64,000 bases of DNA from Paraburkholderia sp. BL23I1N1. Its GTDB lineage: Bacteria > Pseudomonadota > Gammaproteobacteria > Burkholderiales > Burkholderiaceae. Positions 18,646 to 27,603 of the stretch are shown piece by piece. The stretch lies in assembly GCF_003610295.1 (NCBI RefSeq), contig NZ_RAPV01000001.1:1984001-2048000 (forward strand), written 5' to 3'. Position 1 is the first letter of the stretch, and every line of letters begins with the position of its first letter. A model generated the notes under the pieces. It saw nothing but the letters and a program-made list of their open reading frames with translations. It searched no databases and was not told the DNA's origin. A program made the position numbers and the translations under genes.

Positions 18646-18680
18646 GTAGCTCGAGCGCGACTCTGTCGCGCTCGAGCTAC
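18646..18680. repeat. perfect 15-bp inverted repeat downstream of thrC
   Basis: GTAGCTCGAGCGCGA, a 5-base loop, then the exact reverse complement. It starts five bases after the thrC stop. No T tract follows, so it is a strong hairpin but not a textbook terminator; it may protect the 3' end of the mRNA or bind a protein. Confidence 0.7.
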
Positions 18681-18829
18681 GAACGAGGCACAAAAGAAGT
18701 ACCGCCACGGCGCGCGCAGCGCCGCCGGAGGTATGACTGCTGTGTCACTCGCGCCGAATGTGCGAGGGCACGGATTCCAGATGCACCACTACCGTGGCTG
18801 TGCGGGGGACCCGCTTAAGAGTTAGTGGT

Positions 18830-18965
18830 GTGAAGCGGCTTTCTTTTGCCTACTTTTCTTTGCGGCAGGCCCAAAGAAAGTAAGTGCCTGCCCCGCACAG
18901 GGGCGACGCGAATAGACCACTAACAAATCAAGGAAAGGCCACCGCCGCAGGCATAAAAAAACCAC
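18830..18965. repeat. candidate dispersed Burkholderia intergenic repeat
   Basis: The stretch has a pair of imperfect inverted arms (TACTTTTCTTTG at 18851-18862 and CAAAGAAAGTA at 18872-18882), nested with GGCAGGC/GCCTGCC arms. An ACCACTAACAAATCAAGG tract follows at about 18917-18934. From memory, very similar segments occur in many intergenic positions of Burkholderia and Paraburkholderia genomes; this was not checked. No protein gene is evident. Confidence 0.5.
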
Positions 18966-19062
18966 CGCCAAAGGCAAAAAACCACCATAACTCCCGGCCG
19001 CCACCGGCCATCCCCATCGACCGCTACAATATTCCTTTAACCTGCGGCTTCGAGACCAGAAG

Positions 19063-20343
19063 ATGTCCACCCCCACCCCCACGCCCCGCGCTGCGATGCC
19101 TCCGATGCTCTCCACCGCCGAAGCATTGGCGACCTTGCTCAGCGCAGCGAGCCCCATCACCGGCACGGAATCAATCCCCACGCTGGAAGCGCTCAACCGC
19201 GTGCTATCGGCCGACGTCATCTCACCGCTCGACGTCCCTCCAATGAACACCAGTTCAATGGACGGTTACGCGATCCGCACTGCAGATCTAACAGCGGACG
19301 ACAACCACCGCCTGCCAGTCTCACAACGCATTCCAGCCGGCCACGCGCCCGAGCCATTAAAACCCGGCACAGCAGCCCGCATCTTCACAGGCGCAACAGT
19401 GCCACCAGGCGCCGACGCCATCGTGATGCAGGAACAAACCGAAGCCTCCGGCAACGAAGTCACCATCCTCCACAGCCCGGCGCCTGGTGAATGGATCACG
19501 GCCCAGGGCGCGGACATCCAGAGCGGCTCGATCATCCTTCCAGCGGGCACACGCCTGACGCCACAAGCGCTAGGGCTCGCCGCCTCAGTCGGCTGCGCCC
19601 AACTCCAGGTACGCCGCCGCGTAAAAGTCGCCGTATTCTTCACCGGCGACGAACTAAGCATGCCTGGCGAGCCGCTGAAACCCGGCGCGATCTACAACTC
19701 GAACCGCTTCACGCTGCGCGGGCTGCTGGAAAACCTGGGCTGCGACGTCACCGACTACGGCATCGTCCCCGACAAGCTCGACGCGACCCGCGCAACGCTG
19801 CGCGAAGCCGCGCAAGCGCACGACCTGATCCTCACCTGCGGCGGCGTGTCGGTCGGCGAAGAGGATCATGTCAAGCCGGCCGTCGAGGCGGAAGGGCGCC
19901 TGTCGATGTGGCAGATCGCAATGAAACCGGGCAAGCCGCTCGCATTCGGCGCCGTGCGCCGGGCAGCGCAGCAGACAGATACAGCCAAGGCTACGTCTGC
20001 CGAAACCTTTTTTATCGGCCTGCCGGGCAATCCGGTCTCCAGCTTCGCGACCTTTTTGCTGTTCGTTCGCCCGTTCGTCCTGCTACTGGCCGGCGTGCGG
20101 ACGGTGGCGCCGCGCGCGCTGTCGCTGCGCGCCGATTTCTCGCAGAAGAAGGCCGACCGTCGCAACGAGTTCCTGCGCGCGCGCATCAACGCGGCCGGCG
20201 GCCTCGATCTGTTTCCGAACCAAAGCTCGGCCGTCCTGACATCGACCGTCTGGGGCGACGGGCTGATCGACAACCCGCCGAACCATGCCATCAGCGTAGG
20301 CGAGACCGTGCGTTTCATCCCCTTTTCCGAATTGCTGAACTGA
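19063..20343 (+). CDS. moeA: molybdopterin molybdenumtransferase
   Basis: A 426-residue MoeA protein that inserts molybdate into adenylylated molybdopterin to form Mo-cofactor. Recognisable parts are PPMNTSSMDGYAI near residues 63-75, RIFTGATVPPGADAIVMQE, the MPT-binding GDEL and GGVSVGEEDH motifs, and LPGNPVSSF. The C-terminal domain IV ends at VRFIPFSELLN. A ~20-residue Thr/Pro-rich N-terminus precedes the domain. It is the first gene of moeA-moaD-moaE, with 26 bases before moaD. Confidence 0.93.
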   Translation: MSTPTPTPRAAMPPMLSTAEALATLLSAASPITGTESIPTLEALNRVLSADVISPLDVPPMNTSSMDGYAIRTADLTADDNHRLPVSQRIPAGHAPEPLKPGTAARIFTGATVPPGADAIVMQEQTEASGNEVTILHSPAPGEWITAQGADIQSGSIILPAGTRLTPQALGLAASVGCAQLQVRRRVKVAVFFTGDELSMPGEPLKPGAIYNSNRFTLRGLLENLGCDVTDYGIVPDKLDATRATLREAAQAHDLILTCGGVSVGEEDHVKPAVEAEGRLSMWQIAMKPGKPLAFGAVRRAAQQTDTAKATSAETFFIGLPGNPVSSFATFLLFVRPFVLLLAGVRTVAPRALSLRADFSQKKADRRNEFLRARINAAGGLDLFPNQSSAVLTSTVWGDGLIDNPPNHAISVGETVRFIPFSELLN

Positions 20344-20369
20344 GGCCGGCACCAGCCGGCGGCCTTCCG

Positions 20370-20627
20370 ATGAAGATTCAACTCCGATATTTTGCAAGCG
20401 TGCGCGAAGCGCTCGAAACCGCCGACGAAACGGTCGATCTGCCCGACGGCATCGCGACTGTCGGCGACGTGCGCGCCTGGTTGCGCGTGCGCGGCGGCAT
20501 CTGGGCCGACACCCTCGCCGAGGGCCGCGCGCTGCGCATGGCCTGCAATCACGTGATGACCGATGCCGGCACGCGCATCACAGAAAATTGCGAAGTCGCT
20601 TTCTTTCCGCCCGTCACCGGCGGGTGA
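20370..20627 (+). CDS. moaD: molybdopterin synthase sulfur carrier subunit
   Basis: An 85-residue ubiquitin-fold protein ending in the diagnostic Gly-Gly (FFPPVTGG), which carries the thiocarboxylate sulfur to MoaE. It begins KIQLRYFASVREAL, typical of MoaD. The ATG at 20370 follows moeA by 26 bases. The gene lies inside a much longer open frame that has no other family resemblance, so the short start is chosen by homology. Confidence 0.92.
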   Translation: MKIQLRYFASVREALETADETVDLPDGIATVGDVRAWLRVRGGIWADTLAEGRALRMACNHVMTDAGTRITENCEVAFFPPVTGG

Positions 20628-20704
20628 GCCGTCCGGCAGGCCCGGATGACCGCCCCGAAACTTCGCTAAACCACGCTAACGCGCCAGCCACACAGGAGTC
20701 AGAC

Positions 20705-21181
20705 ATGCCCGTTCGCGTCCAGACGGAAGACTTCGACCTCACCGCCGAGGTCGCCGCGTTGCGCGCACGCAATCCGAAGATCGGCGCGGTGGCCTGTTTT
20801 GTCGGCACCGTGCGCGATCTGAACGACGGCAGCGCGGTCGAAACCATGGAGCTCGAGCACTATTCGGGCATGACGGAAAAGTCGCTGGAAGCGATCGTCG
20901 TGAGCGCGCGCGAGCGTTGGCCGGGGATCGAAGTGCTGATCGTGCATCGGGTCGGCAAGCTTTATCCGCTCGACCAGATCGTGCTGGTGGCGACCACTGC
21001 CGCCCATCGGGGCGACGCCTTCGCGTCGTGTGAGTTCGTGATGGACTACCTGAAGACCCAGGCGCCGTTCTGGAAGAAAGAGAAAACCGAAGAAGGCGAG
21101 CGCTGGGTCGACGCCCGTGTCACCGACGACGCGGCGCTGGCTCGTTGGGGTGTCGAATCGGGAAATCGGTCTGAGGACTAG
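20705..21181 (+). CDS. moaE: molybdopterin synthase catalytic subunit
   Basis: A 158-residue MoaE. Characteristic segments are GAVACFVGTVRD, LELEHYSGMTEK (here MELEHYSGM), HRVGKLYPLD and the active-site region KTQAPFWKKE (the catalytic Lys). With MoaD it converts cPMP to molybdopterin. ATG 20705 is supported by AGGAG at a good distance. It is the last gene of the moe/moa run. Confidence 0.94.
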   Translation: MPVRVQTEDFDLTAEVAALRARNPKIGAVACFVGTVRDLNDGSAVETMELEHYSGMTEKSLEAIVVSARERWPGIEVLIVHRVGKLYPLDQIVLVATTAAHRGDAFASCEFVMDYLKTQAPFWKKEKTEEGERWVDARVTDDAALARWGVESGNRSED

Positions 21182-21353
21182 CGCGCACCGTTTGTGCGTT
21201 GGTCTTCCAGCGGGGGAACAGGGTCCGGCAGGGCACCTCGATGCTTCTTCAGGCTTGTTGCCCCTGAACGGCGCCAATGCGACCGTTAAACGGCGGTTCA
21301 GCACCTGTTGAGCTGTTGAGCAGACCCGGGTGCCTCTGCAGCAGGCGCATCAC

Positions 21354-21899
21354 TCACTCGTCCCGCGTCTTACCGATGATCCGTGTCGGAAACGGCTCGC
21401 CGCGCGGGTGCCTGGCGTCGTGGGCATCATCGTCGCCAGACGCACGCCGTTTCGGCGCGACGCGCTCCAGCAACGCCTGCTGTTCCGCCGGAATCTTGTA
21501 ATCCCAGCCGAAGCGGCTCAACTGCAAACTCTGCGCGATACGCAGCGCCGGTTCCATGAAGCGGACCGCCGCCGCCGGCTGATAGCGCGACTCCACCGTA
21601 TCCAGAAACAGATACAGCCAGCGGCTGAAATGTTGCGGCTCGACGCCCTCGAGCGGCTGATGGGCCTGTTGCACATTGCCGCGGTATTGCTTCGCGCCCA
21701 GCACCAGACTGCCCCAGAACGTGCACATCTTGGGCAAGTGGTCGTCCCAGCGGCCCGCCAGCGTTGCGTCGAACACCGGACCAAGCAGCGGATCGGCGCG
21801 AACACGGTCGTAAAAACCGTAGACGAGCTCGCGAATATTCGCCTCAGTAGGTTCGGCCGCGCGCTCGACAACCGGTGCGGCAGGAAAAGACGGATTCAT
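21354..21899 (-). CDS. group III truncated hemoglobin-like protein
   Basis: A 181-residue protein whose first ~135 residues resemble a group III (P-type) truncated globin: IRELVYGFYDRVRADPLLGPVF, WDDHLPKMCTFWGSLVL and the heme-pocket region HFSRWLYLFLDTVE. The last ~35 residues are charged and probably disordered. Truncated globins bind O2 or NO. Divergence from an NsrR-like NO-sensing repressor suggests a role in NO handling (inference). The start is ATG 21899 with short intergenic DNA to the regulator. Confidence 0.82.
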   Translation of the reverse strand: MNPSFPAAPVVERAAEPTEANIRELVYGFYDRVRADPLLGPVFDATLAGRWDDHLPKMCTFWGSLVLGAKQYRGNVQQAHQPLEGVEPQHFSRWLYLFLDTVESRYQPAAAVRFMEPALRIAQSLQLSRFGWDYKIPAEQQALLERVAPKRRASGDDDAHDARHPRGEPFPTRIIGKTRDE

Positions 21900-22202
21900 G
21901 CAAATTCCAGATTGTGCGGTTATTCAAAGTGATTCGCCACGCATCGCCACAGACCGTCAGGAATGGCCTCAAACCGCGCTCAAACAAAAGGAAGTAGGCC
22001 ACGATTGCCCCGCTTTTCGTATTAATGGCCTATGCGGGAAACGTTACCATTACTGCCGAGAGACAAACACCGACTGTCAGCGCAAAATAATAAATATGCG
22101 CAACGCCTGCATCTTATGGCGAAGCGTCGGCCCCCGGCAACCCTTGCATCGACGCGGTTATCTCCCGGATCGCGACTTGCGCTCATCGTGACACCTGCAC
22201 TT
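21900..22202. other. 303-base divergent control region, globin / NsrR-like
   Basis: Contains an AT-rich segment at 22080-22101 where GCGCA and TGCGC flank AAATAATAAATA, and a TAGGCC/GGCCTA inverted pair at 21995-22000 and 22027-22032. No clear match to the E. coli NsrR consensus was found. Confidence 0.35.
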
Positions 22203-22700
22203 ATGAGACTGACCGACTATACGGATTACGCAGTGCGCGTCCTGCTGTACCTTGCTGTCCGCCGCGAAGGCCTATCGACCATCCAGGACATTTCGGACGC
22301 GTACGGCATATCCAAGAACCATTTGATGAAGGTGGTGCAGCAACTCGGCGAACTCGGCTGGGTTGAGACCGTGCGCGGGCGTAACGGCGGCCTGCGGCTT
22401 GCCGAGCAAACCAGCGCGTTGACCGTGGGCGAGATCGTGCGGGCCACGGAAAGCGACTTTGCACTGGTGGGCTGTTTCCCGGACGCCCAAGGTGAACGCC
22501 GCGCCTGTGTCATCGCACCGCACTGCCGCCTGCGCGGCGCGCTCGAGGCGGCGCGCAACGCGTTCCTTGCCGAGCTCGACCGCTACACCATCGGCGAAGT
22601 TGCCGAGCCGCACGGTCCGCTGGCTGCGGTGCTTGGCCTAAGCGCCGTCATCCCGATCGTGCCGGTCGCGCCGGCTGGCGGCGCGGCGCCGTTCTCCTGA
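22203..22700 (+). CDS. nsrR: Rrf2-family regulator, NsrR type
   Basis: A 165-residue winged-helix regulator very like NsrR, the NO-sensing [Fe-S] repressor. It begins MRLTDYTDYAVRVLLYLA, and the recognition helix region is ISKNHLMKVVQQL. Three Cys at about 91, 102 and 108 match the NsrR ligand set, though the first two are 5 residues further apart than in E. coli. The C-terminal ~25 residues are an extra Pro/Ala-rich tail. ATG 22203 is chosen by homology; the frame is open further upstream. It is divergent from the truncated globin gene. Confidence 0.85.
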   Translation: MRLTDYTDYAVRVLLYLAVRREGLSTIQDISDAYGISKNHLMKVVQQLGELGWVETVRGRNGGLRLAEQTSALTVGEIVRATESDFALVGCFPDAQGERRACVIAPHCRLRGALEAARNAFLAELDRYTIGEVAEPHGPLAAVLGLSAVIPIVPVAPAGGAAPFS

Positions 22701-22762
22701 AACCGGGCCGCAAGTTCTCGCGCGTCAAATGTTAAATAGTTGTTGGTGGTTGCAAAAAAACG

Positions 22763-22791
22763 CTTGAAACCTGCGTAAAACGCCTCAATTT
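22763..22791 (+). promoter_or_regulatory. candidate heat-shock (sigma-32) promoter of clpB
   Basis: CTTGAAA at 22763-22769, a 13-base spacer, then CCTCAATTT, close to the sigma-32 consensus CTTGAAA-N13-CCCCATNT. It lies 30-60 bases before the clpB start. Confidence 0.6.
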
Positions 22792-22819
22792 GGTGGTAAT
22801 TGAAATTGGAGGTCTCTTG

Positions 22820-25417
22820 ATGAGAATCGACAAACTTACCACTAAATTCCAGGAAGCACTGGCCGACGCGCAGAGTCTCGCCGTCGGTCACGACAATCAA
22901 TACATCGAACCGGTTCACGTCCTGTCTGCGCTCGTCGCCCAGCAGGACGGTTCGGCACGCTCGCTGCTCTCGCGTGCCGGCGTGCACGTCCAGGCGCTGC
23001 AAACCGCGCTGGACGACGCCATCACCCGCCTGCCGCAAGTGCAGGGCACCGACGGCAACGTGCAGATCGGCCGCGAACTGACCGGCTTGCTGAACCAGGC
23101 CGACAAGGAAGCACAGAAACTCAACGACACGTTCATCGCGAGCGAGATGTTCCTGCTCGCGGTCGCTGACGATAAAGGCGAGGCCGGCCGTCTCGCGCGC
23201 CAGCACGGTTTGTCGCGCAAGTCGTTGGAAAGCGCGATTGCGGCGGTGCGCGGCGGCTCGCAAGTGCACAGCCAGGACGCCGAAAGCCAGCGTGAAGCGC
23301 TGAAAAAGTACACCGTCGATCTGACCGAGCGCGCGCGGGCGGGCAAGCTCGACCCCGTGATCGGCCGCGACGACGAAATTCGCCGCTCGATCCAGATCCT
23401 GCAGCGCCGCACCAAGAACAATCCGGTGCTGATCGGCGAGCCGGGCGTGGGTAAGACCGCGATCGTCGAAGGCCTCGCGCAGCGGATCGTCAACGGCGAA
23501 GTGCCGGAAACGCTCAAGGGCAAACGCGTGCTGTCTTTGGACATGGCGGCGTTGCTGGCCGGCGCGAAATACCGCGGCGAGTTCGAAGAACGCCTGAAAG
23601 CCGTGCTGAACGACATCGCGAAAGACGAAGGCCAGACCATCGTCTTCATTGACGAAATTCATACCATGGTCGGCGCGGGCAAGGCCGAAGGCGCGATGGA
23701 CGCGGGCAATATGCTCAAGCCGGCGCTCTCGCGCGGCGAATTGCATTGCGTCGGCGCCACCACGCTCGACGAATATCGCAAGTACATCGAAAAGGACGCC
23801 GCGCTCGAACGCCGCTTCCAGAAGGTGCTGGTCGACGAACCGTCGGTCGAGGCAACCATCGCGATTCTGCGCGGTTTGCAGGAGAAGTACGAACTGCATC
23901 ACGGCGTCGATATCACCGACCCGGCGATCGTCGCCGCAGCCGAGTTGTCGCATCGCTACATCACTGACCGTTTCCTGCCGGACAAGGCCATCGATCTGAT
24001 CGACGAAGCCGCTTCGAAGATCAAGATGGAAATCGATTCGAAGCCGGAAGAGATGGATCGGCTCGACCGTCGGTTGATCCAGTTGAAGATCGAGCGCGAG
24101 GCCGTGAAGAAGGAAAAGGACGAAGCGTCGCAAAAGCGTTTGCAACTGATCGAAGAAGAAATCGAGCGGTTGGACCGCGAATATTCGGACCTCGAAGAAA
24201 TCTGGACCGCGGAAAAAGCGGCGGTGCAGGGCAGCGCGCAGTTGAAGGAAGACATCGAGAAAACGCGCGCGGAAATCACGCGCTTGCAGCGTGAAGGCAA
24301 GCTCGAGAAAGTCGCCGAGTTGCAGTACGGCAAGCTGCCGGGTCTCGAAGCGCAGTTGAAGGAAGTGACCCAGGCCGAAGCGAACGAGCAGAACAACCCG
24401 ACCCGGCCGCGTCTGTTGCGCACGCAGGTGGGCGCGGAGGAAATCGCGGAAGTCGTTTCGCGTTCCACCGGCATTCCGGTGTCGCGCATGATGCAGGGCG
24501 AGCGCGAAAAGCTGCTGCAGATCGAAGAGAAACTGCACGACCGCGTGGTCGGTCAGGACGAAGCGATCACCGCGGTGGCCGATGCGATCCGCCGTTCGCG
24601 CGCGGGTCTGGCGGATCCGAACCGGCCATATGGTTCGTTCCTCTTCCTCGGGCCGACCGGCGTGGGCAAGACCGAGCTGTGCAAGGCGCTGGCGTCGTTC
24701 CTGTTCGATTCGGAAGATCATCTGATCCGCATCGACATGAGCGAATTCATGGAGAAGCATAGCGTTGCACGTTTGATCGGCGCGCCGCCGGGCTACGTCG
24801 GTTATGAAGAAGGGGGTTACCTGACCGAAGCCGTACGCCGCAAGCCGTACAGCGTGATCCTGCTCGACGAAATCGAGAAGGCGCATCCCGATGTGTTCAA
24901 CGTTCTGCTGCAGGTGCTCGACGACGGCCGTATGACCGATGGGCAAGGGCGCACCGTGGACTTCAAGAATACGGTGATCGTGATGACGTCGAACCTCGGA
25001 TCGCAGGTGATTCAGGCGATGGTCGGCGAGCCGCAGGAAGCGGTGAAGGACGCGGTCTGGGAAGAGGTGAAACTGCACTTCCGGCCCGAGTTCCTGAACC
25101 GGATCGACGACGTCGTGGTGTTCCATGCGCTCGACCGTTCGAACATCCAGTCGATCGCGCGGATTCAGTTGCAGCGTCTGCATGAACGGCTTGCCAAGCT
25201 CGACATGCAACTGGTGGTGTCGGACGCGGCGCTCGAGCACGTCGGCAAGGTCGGCTACGATCCGCTGTTCGGGGCGCGGCCGTTGAAGCGCGCAATCCAG
25301 CAGGAGATCGAGAACCCGGTCGCCAAGCTGATTCTGGCCGGCAAGTTTGGTCCGAAGGACGTGATTCCGGTCGAAGTGGAAGACGGCAAGCTGGTATTCG
25401 ATCGCGTCGTGCACTAA
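22820..25417 (+). CDS. clpB: ATP-dependent disaggregase ClpB
   Basis: An 865-residue Hsp100 protein. Domains in order: N-terminal double Clp repeat (1-145), first AAA+ module with Walker A GEPGVGKT near 206, coiled-coil middle domain (about 400-520, rich in Glu/Lys), and second AAA+ module with Walker A GPTGVGKT. The C-terminal D2-small domain ends at DRVVH. It works with DnaK to dissolve protein aggregates. ATG 22820 is marked by GGAGG 8 bases upstream. A sigma-32-like promoter precedes it and a strong bidirectional terminator follows. Confidence 0.97.
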   Translation: MRIDKLTTKFQEALADAQSLAVGHDNQYIEPVHVLSALVAQQDGSARSLLSRAGVHVQALQTALDDAITRLPQVQGTDGNVQIGRELTGLLNQADKEAQKLNDTFIASEMFLLAVADDKGEAGRLARQHGLSRKSLESAIAAVRGGSQVHSQDAESQREALKKYTVDLTERARAGKLDPVIGRDDEIRRSIQILQRRTKNNPVLIGEPGVGKTAIVEGLAQRIVNGEVPETLKGKRVLSLDMAALLAGAKYRGEFEERLKAVLNDIAKDEGQTIVFIDEIHTMVGAGKAEGAMDAGNMLKPALSRGELHCVGATTLDEYRKYIEKDAALERRFQKVLVDEPSVEATIAILRGLQEKYELHHGVDITDPAIVAAAELSHRYITDRFLPDKAIDLIDEAASKIKMEIDSKPEEMDRLDRRLIQLKIEREAVKKEKDEASQKRLQLIEEEIERLDREYSDLEEIWTAEKAAVQGSAQLKEDIEKTRAEITRLQREGKLEKVAELQYGKLPGLEAQLKEVTQAEANEQNNPTRPRLLRTQVGAEEIAEVVSRSTGIPVSRMMQGEREKLLQIEEKLHDRVVGQDEAITAVADAIRRSRAGLADPNRPYGSFLFLGPTGVGKTELCKALASFLFDSEDHLIRIDMSEFMEKHSVARLIGAPPGYVGYEEGGYLTEAVRRKPYSVILLDEIEKAHPDVFNVLLQVLDDGRMTDGQGRTVDFKNTVIVMTSNLGSQVIQAMVGEPQEAVKDAVWEEVKLHFRPEFLNRIDDVVVFHALDRSNIQSIARIQLQRLHERLAKLDMQLVVSDAALEHVGKVGYDPLFGARPLKRAIQQEIENPVAKLILAGKFGPKDVIPVEVEDGKLVFDRVVH

Positions 25418-25475
25418 GCGAAACGCGTTGGGCTACTCAGGGAACGGCAGGGGTTGGGCCGTTCCAGCCAATGGT

Positions 25476-25513
25476 AAAAAGCGGCAACGAAGGTGACTTC
25501 GTTGCCGCTTTTT
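25476..25513. terminator. bidirectional terminator between clpB and yidB-like gene
   Basis: AAAAAGCGGCAACGAAG, a GTGA loop, and the exact complement ending in seven T. It is perfect over 17 bp and works for clpB on plus and the convergent minus-strand gene. Confidence 0.9.
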
Positions 25514-25557
25514 TTCGACTTTTTTGCTTGTTACAACGCGGTGACGCGTGAAGCCGC

Positions 25558-25986
25558 TTACGCGTTGCCCTTGCCGAACAGCGCCGACAGGCCGCCGAGC
25601 GCGCCCAGCACGGTCGTCGAATTCAGTTTGCCGTCGGCGGGGACTTCGCCTTCAGGTGTCGCGGCGTTGACGACGTGCGGCAGAATCTGCGACAGCAAGC
25701 CGGTGACCTGGTCCGGCTGCACGCCGGCCTTGGCGGCGAGGTTGGTGACGGCGTCCGAGCCCAGTACGCTGTGCAGCGCATCCGGCGTGATCGCCTGGTT
25801 CTCGCCATTGCCGACCCACGACGACACGACGTCGCCGAGGCCCTTTTGCTTGAAGTTGTCGATCAGGCCGTTCAGGCCGCCAGGCTGGCTGTTGACGAAC
25901 TCCAGTGCAGCGGAAACGAGGGCTTGCTGGCCACCGCCTTCAGGCGATTTGCCAATCAGGGAACCGATAGTGTCAAGTAGGCTCAT
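25558..25986 (-). CDS. YidB family protein (DUF937)
   Basis: A 142-residue soluble alpha-helical protein of the YidB family, recognisable by SLLDTIGSLIG at the N-terminus, GLGDVVSSWVGNGENQAI in the middle, and PHVVNAATPEGEVP with a Gly/Leu-rich end (GALGGLSALFGKG). Function is unknown. It is a single gene convergent with clpB, sharing its terminator. Confidence 0.85.
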   Translation of the reverse strand: MSLLDTIGSLIGKSPEGGGQQALVSAALEFVNSQPGGLNGLIDNFKQKGLGDVVSSWVGNGENQAITPDALHSVLGSDAVTNLAAKAGVQPDQVTGLLSQILPHVVNAATPEGEVPADGKLNSTTVLGALGGLSALFGKGNA

Positions 25987-26174
25987 GACAGTCTCTCTTG
26001 AATGCCGACCCGTATTTTGACGAGCCAGCGGGTGAAAACGCCGCGCGGTTGCGCGGCGCCGATGGGAGGACGGCGGACGGGAGCGGGACGGCGCCTATGC
26101 GCTCATCGCGCGCGTATCGCACGTTCATCGCACGTGACGGGCGCCGCAGCCATGCTCCCGGCGCTCTACCCAGT

Positions 26175-26783
26175 TTACGCGCCGGCAGAGGCTGCCGCAG
26201 CCGAGGCAGCCTTGCTCTTCTTCGCCTTCTTCTTCGAAGCCTTGGTGCCGGACGCATCGGCCGGCGCGCTGGCAGCGGGCGTCGTGGCCGTTGCCGTTGC
26301 AGCCGGCGCGGAAGCCGCCGCCGCGTCGGACGCCGCTGCCTTGCTCTTCTTCTTCGACTTCGAAGCCTTGGTGCCCGATGCCTCAGCAGGCGCAGCCGGT
26401 GCCATGGTTGTCGTCGTGGCCGGGGTAGTCGCTGCGGGAGCGGCCGCCGGCGCCGCCTTGGTGCTCGCGGTGCTGCCGGACTTCGAAGTGGCCTTGGCGC
26501 CTGTAGGCGGCGTGGACGAGCCGTTGATCGTCAGACCGGCTGCCTCGAGATTGGTCACCGATTTGGTGCCGATACCTTTGACGCGGGTGGCGAGATCGTC
26601 GGCATCCTTGAACGGGCCGTTCTTGGTGCGCTCGTCGATGATCGCTTTCGCGTGCACCGGGCCGATACCCTTGACCGATTCGAGCGCCGCCTGATCGGCG
26701 GAATTCACTTCGACGGCCGCCGCAAATCCGGCCGACAGCGACAAAGCCAAAGCAACGCAAAGCATCAAAAGCTTCTTCAGCAT
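26175..26783 (-). CDS. secreted helix-hairpin-helix (ComEA-like) protein with a Lys/Ala-rich tail
   Basis: A 202-residue protein. The signal peptide (LLMLCVALALSLSAGFAAA) is followed by a ComEA-type HhH pair: VNSADQAALESVKGIGPVHAKAII and VKGIGTKSVTNLEAAG. The rest (about 95-202) is an Ala/Pro/Thr linker with two copies of ASGTKASKxKxK ending in Lys/Ser/Ala clusters, like a histone H1 tail. Function is likely periplasmic DNA binding, as in natural transformation, but this is inference. The start is placed at ATG 26783 with GGAG 8 bases upstream; a GTG three codons earlier is also in frame. Confidence 0.8.
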   Translation of the reverse strand: MLKKLLMLCVALALSLSAGFAAAVEVNSADQAALESVKGIGPVHAKAIIDERTKNGPFKDADDLATRVKGIGTKSVTNLEAAGLTINGSSTPPTGAKATSKSGSTASTKAAPAAAPAATTPATTTTMAPAAPAEASGTKASKSKKKSKAAASDAAAASAPAATATATTPAASAPADASGTKASKKKAKKSKAASAAAASAGA

Positions 26784-27093
26784 GGGAAGCACTCCATTGA
26801 GGGCAAAAAAGTTAGCCGCAAAGGGAAAACTCGGGACGACGCAGCCTGTCAGCAGGCGCTGCGCTTAAGCATAGAACAAATTGCGCGCCCTTATTTGCGA
26901 ACGCCGACGATTTATACCGATCGATTCATGACAAGTAAATCGGGATGAACAATATTTGAAGATTTTGCCTGGTGATTAAGCGGTTATGAGTTTATCGATC
27001 AATGCGGTTCACTGTAAAAACGACCGTATGGATAAATGACAGCGTCTTCCACTTGACTTAGAGTGCACCCGAAGTCCTAACCTGAGTTCCGTC
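26784..27093. other. 310-base AT-richer intergenic region
   Basis: Lower GC than its neighbours, especially 26870-27050. It holds the likely promoter of the HhH gene at its left edge and the MerR-type promoter/operator at 27053-27083. No gene is seen. Confidence 0.5.
27053..27083 (+). promoter_or_regulatory. MerR-type promoter with palindromic operator
   Basis: TTGACT (-35, 27053-27058), a 19-base spacer, and TAACCT (-10, 27078-27083). The dyad ACTTAGAGTGCACCCGAAGT covers 27056-27075. The long spacer with a central dyad is the MerR-family hallmark, and the dyad resembles the NmlR/AdhR operator class. Confidence 0.75.
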
Positions 27094-27603
27094 ATGTCGA
27101 AAATGTCAAAAGCACTCGCCATCGGCGAGGTCGCCGGAGCGATCGGCGTCTCCACCCACACGCTGCGCTACTACGAACAGGCTGGCCTGATCCGGGCGGT
27201 CGGGCGTACGCAGGCGGGGCATCGCCTGTATTCGCCGGCCGATCTCGACTGGCTGCAGTTCGTGATGCGTCTGAAGGCGACCGGCATGCCGATCGCCGGA
27301 ATGCAGGCGTTCGCGGCGCTGCGGGCAGAAGGTGACCCTACGATAGGTGAACGCCGCGACATGCTGGTGGCGCATCGGGATGCGGTTTTGGCGCGGATCG
27401 CCGAGTTGCAGAGCAACCTCGGCGCGATCACCGACAAGATCGCTTATTACGAGGCTGCCGGGCGGCAATCCGACGGGCGGCAACCCGGCGCGAGTATTCA
27501 GACACGACAGATCGACGAACCCCAATCGCTTTCGCATTCGGAGAAGGACTCACCATGGAACACGCACAAAACGATCGCTACACCCGAGGCTGGAACAAAC
27601 TGA
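27094..27603 (+). CDS. MerR family regulator (AdhR/NmlR-like)
   Basis: A 169-residue MerR-type regulator with an N-terminal winged helix (AIGEVAGAIGVSTHTLRYYEQAGLI) and a dimerising helix (about 85-120). No metal-binding Cys is seen in the C-terminal part, which fits the aldehyde or organic-electrophile sensor branch rather than metal sensors. The last ~50 residues are not conserved-looking, and the final 49 bases overlap the next gene. The start may be ATG 27094 or 27106; the predicted transcription start at about 27090 makes the leader extremely short. It likely controls itself and the downstream gene. Confidence 0.82.
   Translation: MSKMSKALAIGEVAGAIGVSTHTLRYYEQAGLIRAVGRTQAGHRLYSPADLDWLQFVMRLKATGMPIAGMQAFAALRAEGDPTIGERRDMLVAHRDAVLARIAELQSNLGAITDKIAYYEAAGRQSDGRQPGASIQTRQIDEPQSLSHSEKDSPWNTHKTIATPEAGTN

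Larger units (their letters stand above)
18642..19062. other. 421-base intergenic region thrC-moeA
   Basis: Contains the perfect inverted repeat after thrC and the repeat-like element described separately. A short AT-richer patch (CTACAATATTCC near 19022-19033) could hold the -10 region for moeA. No additional gene is supported. Confidence 0.5.

Noticed and set aside
21900..22202. Search for an NsrR consensus operator
   Set aside because: Only loose inverted pairs were found; none matches the E. coli consensus well enough to call.
22583..25414. A long open frame on the minus strand opposite clpB
   Set aside because: It is a codon-bias shadow of a secure gene. Its protein is Arg/His-rich with no family resemblance, as expected for an antisense frame in high-GC DNA.
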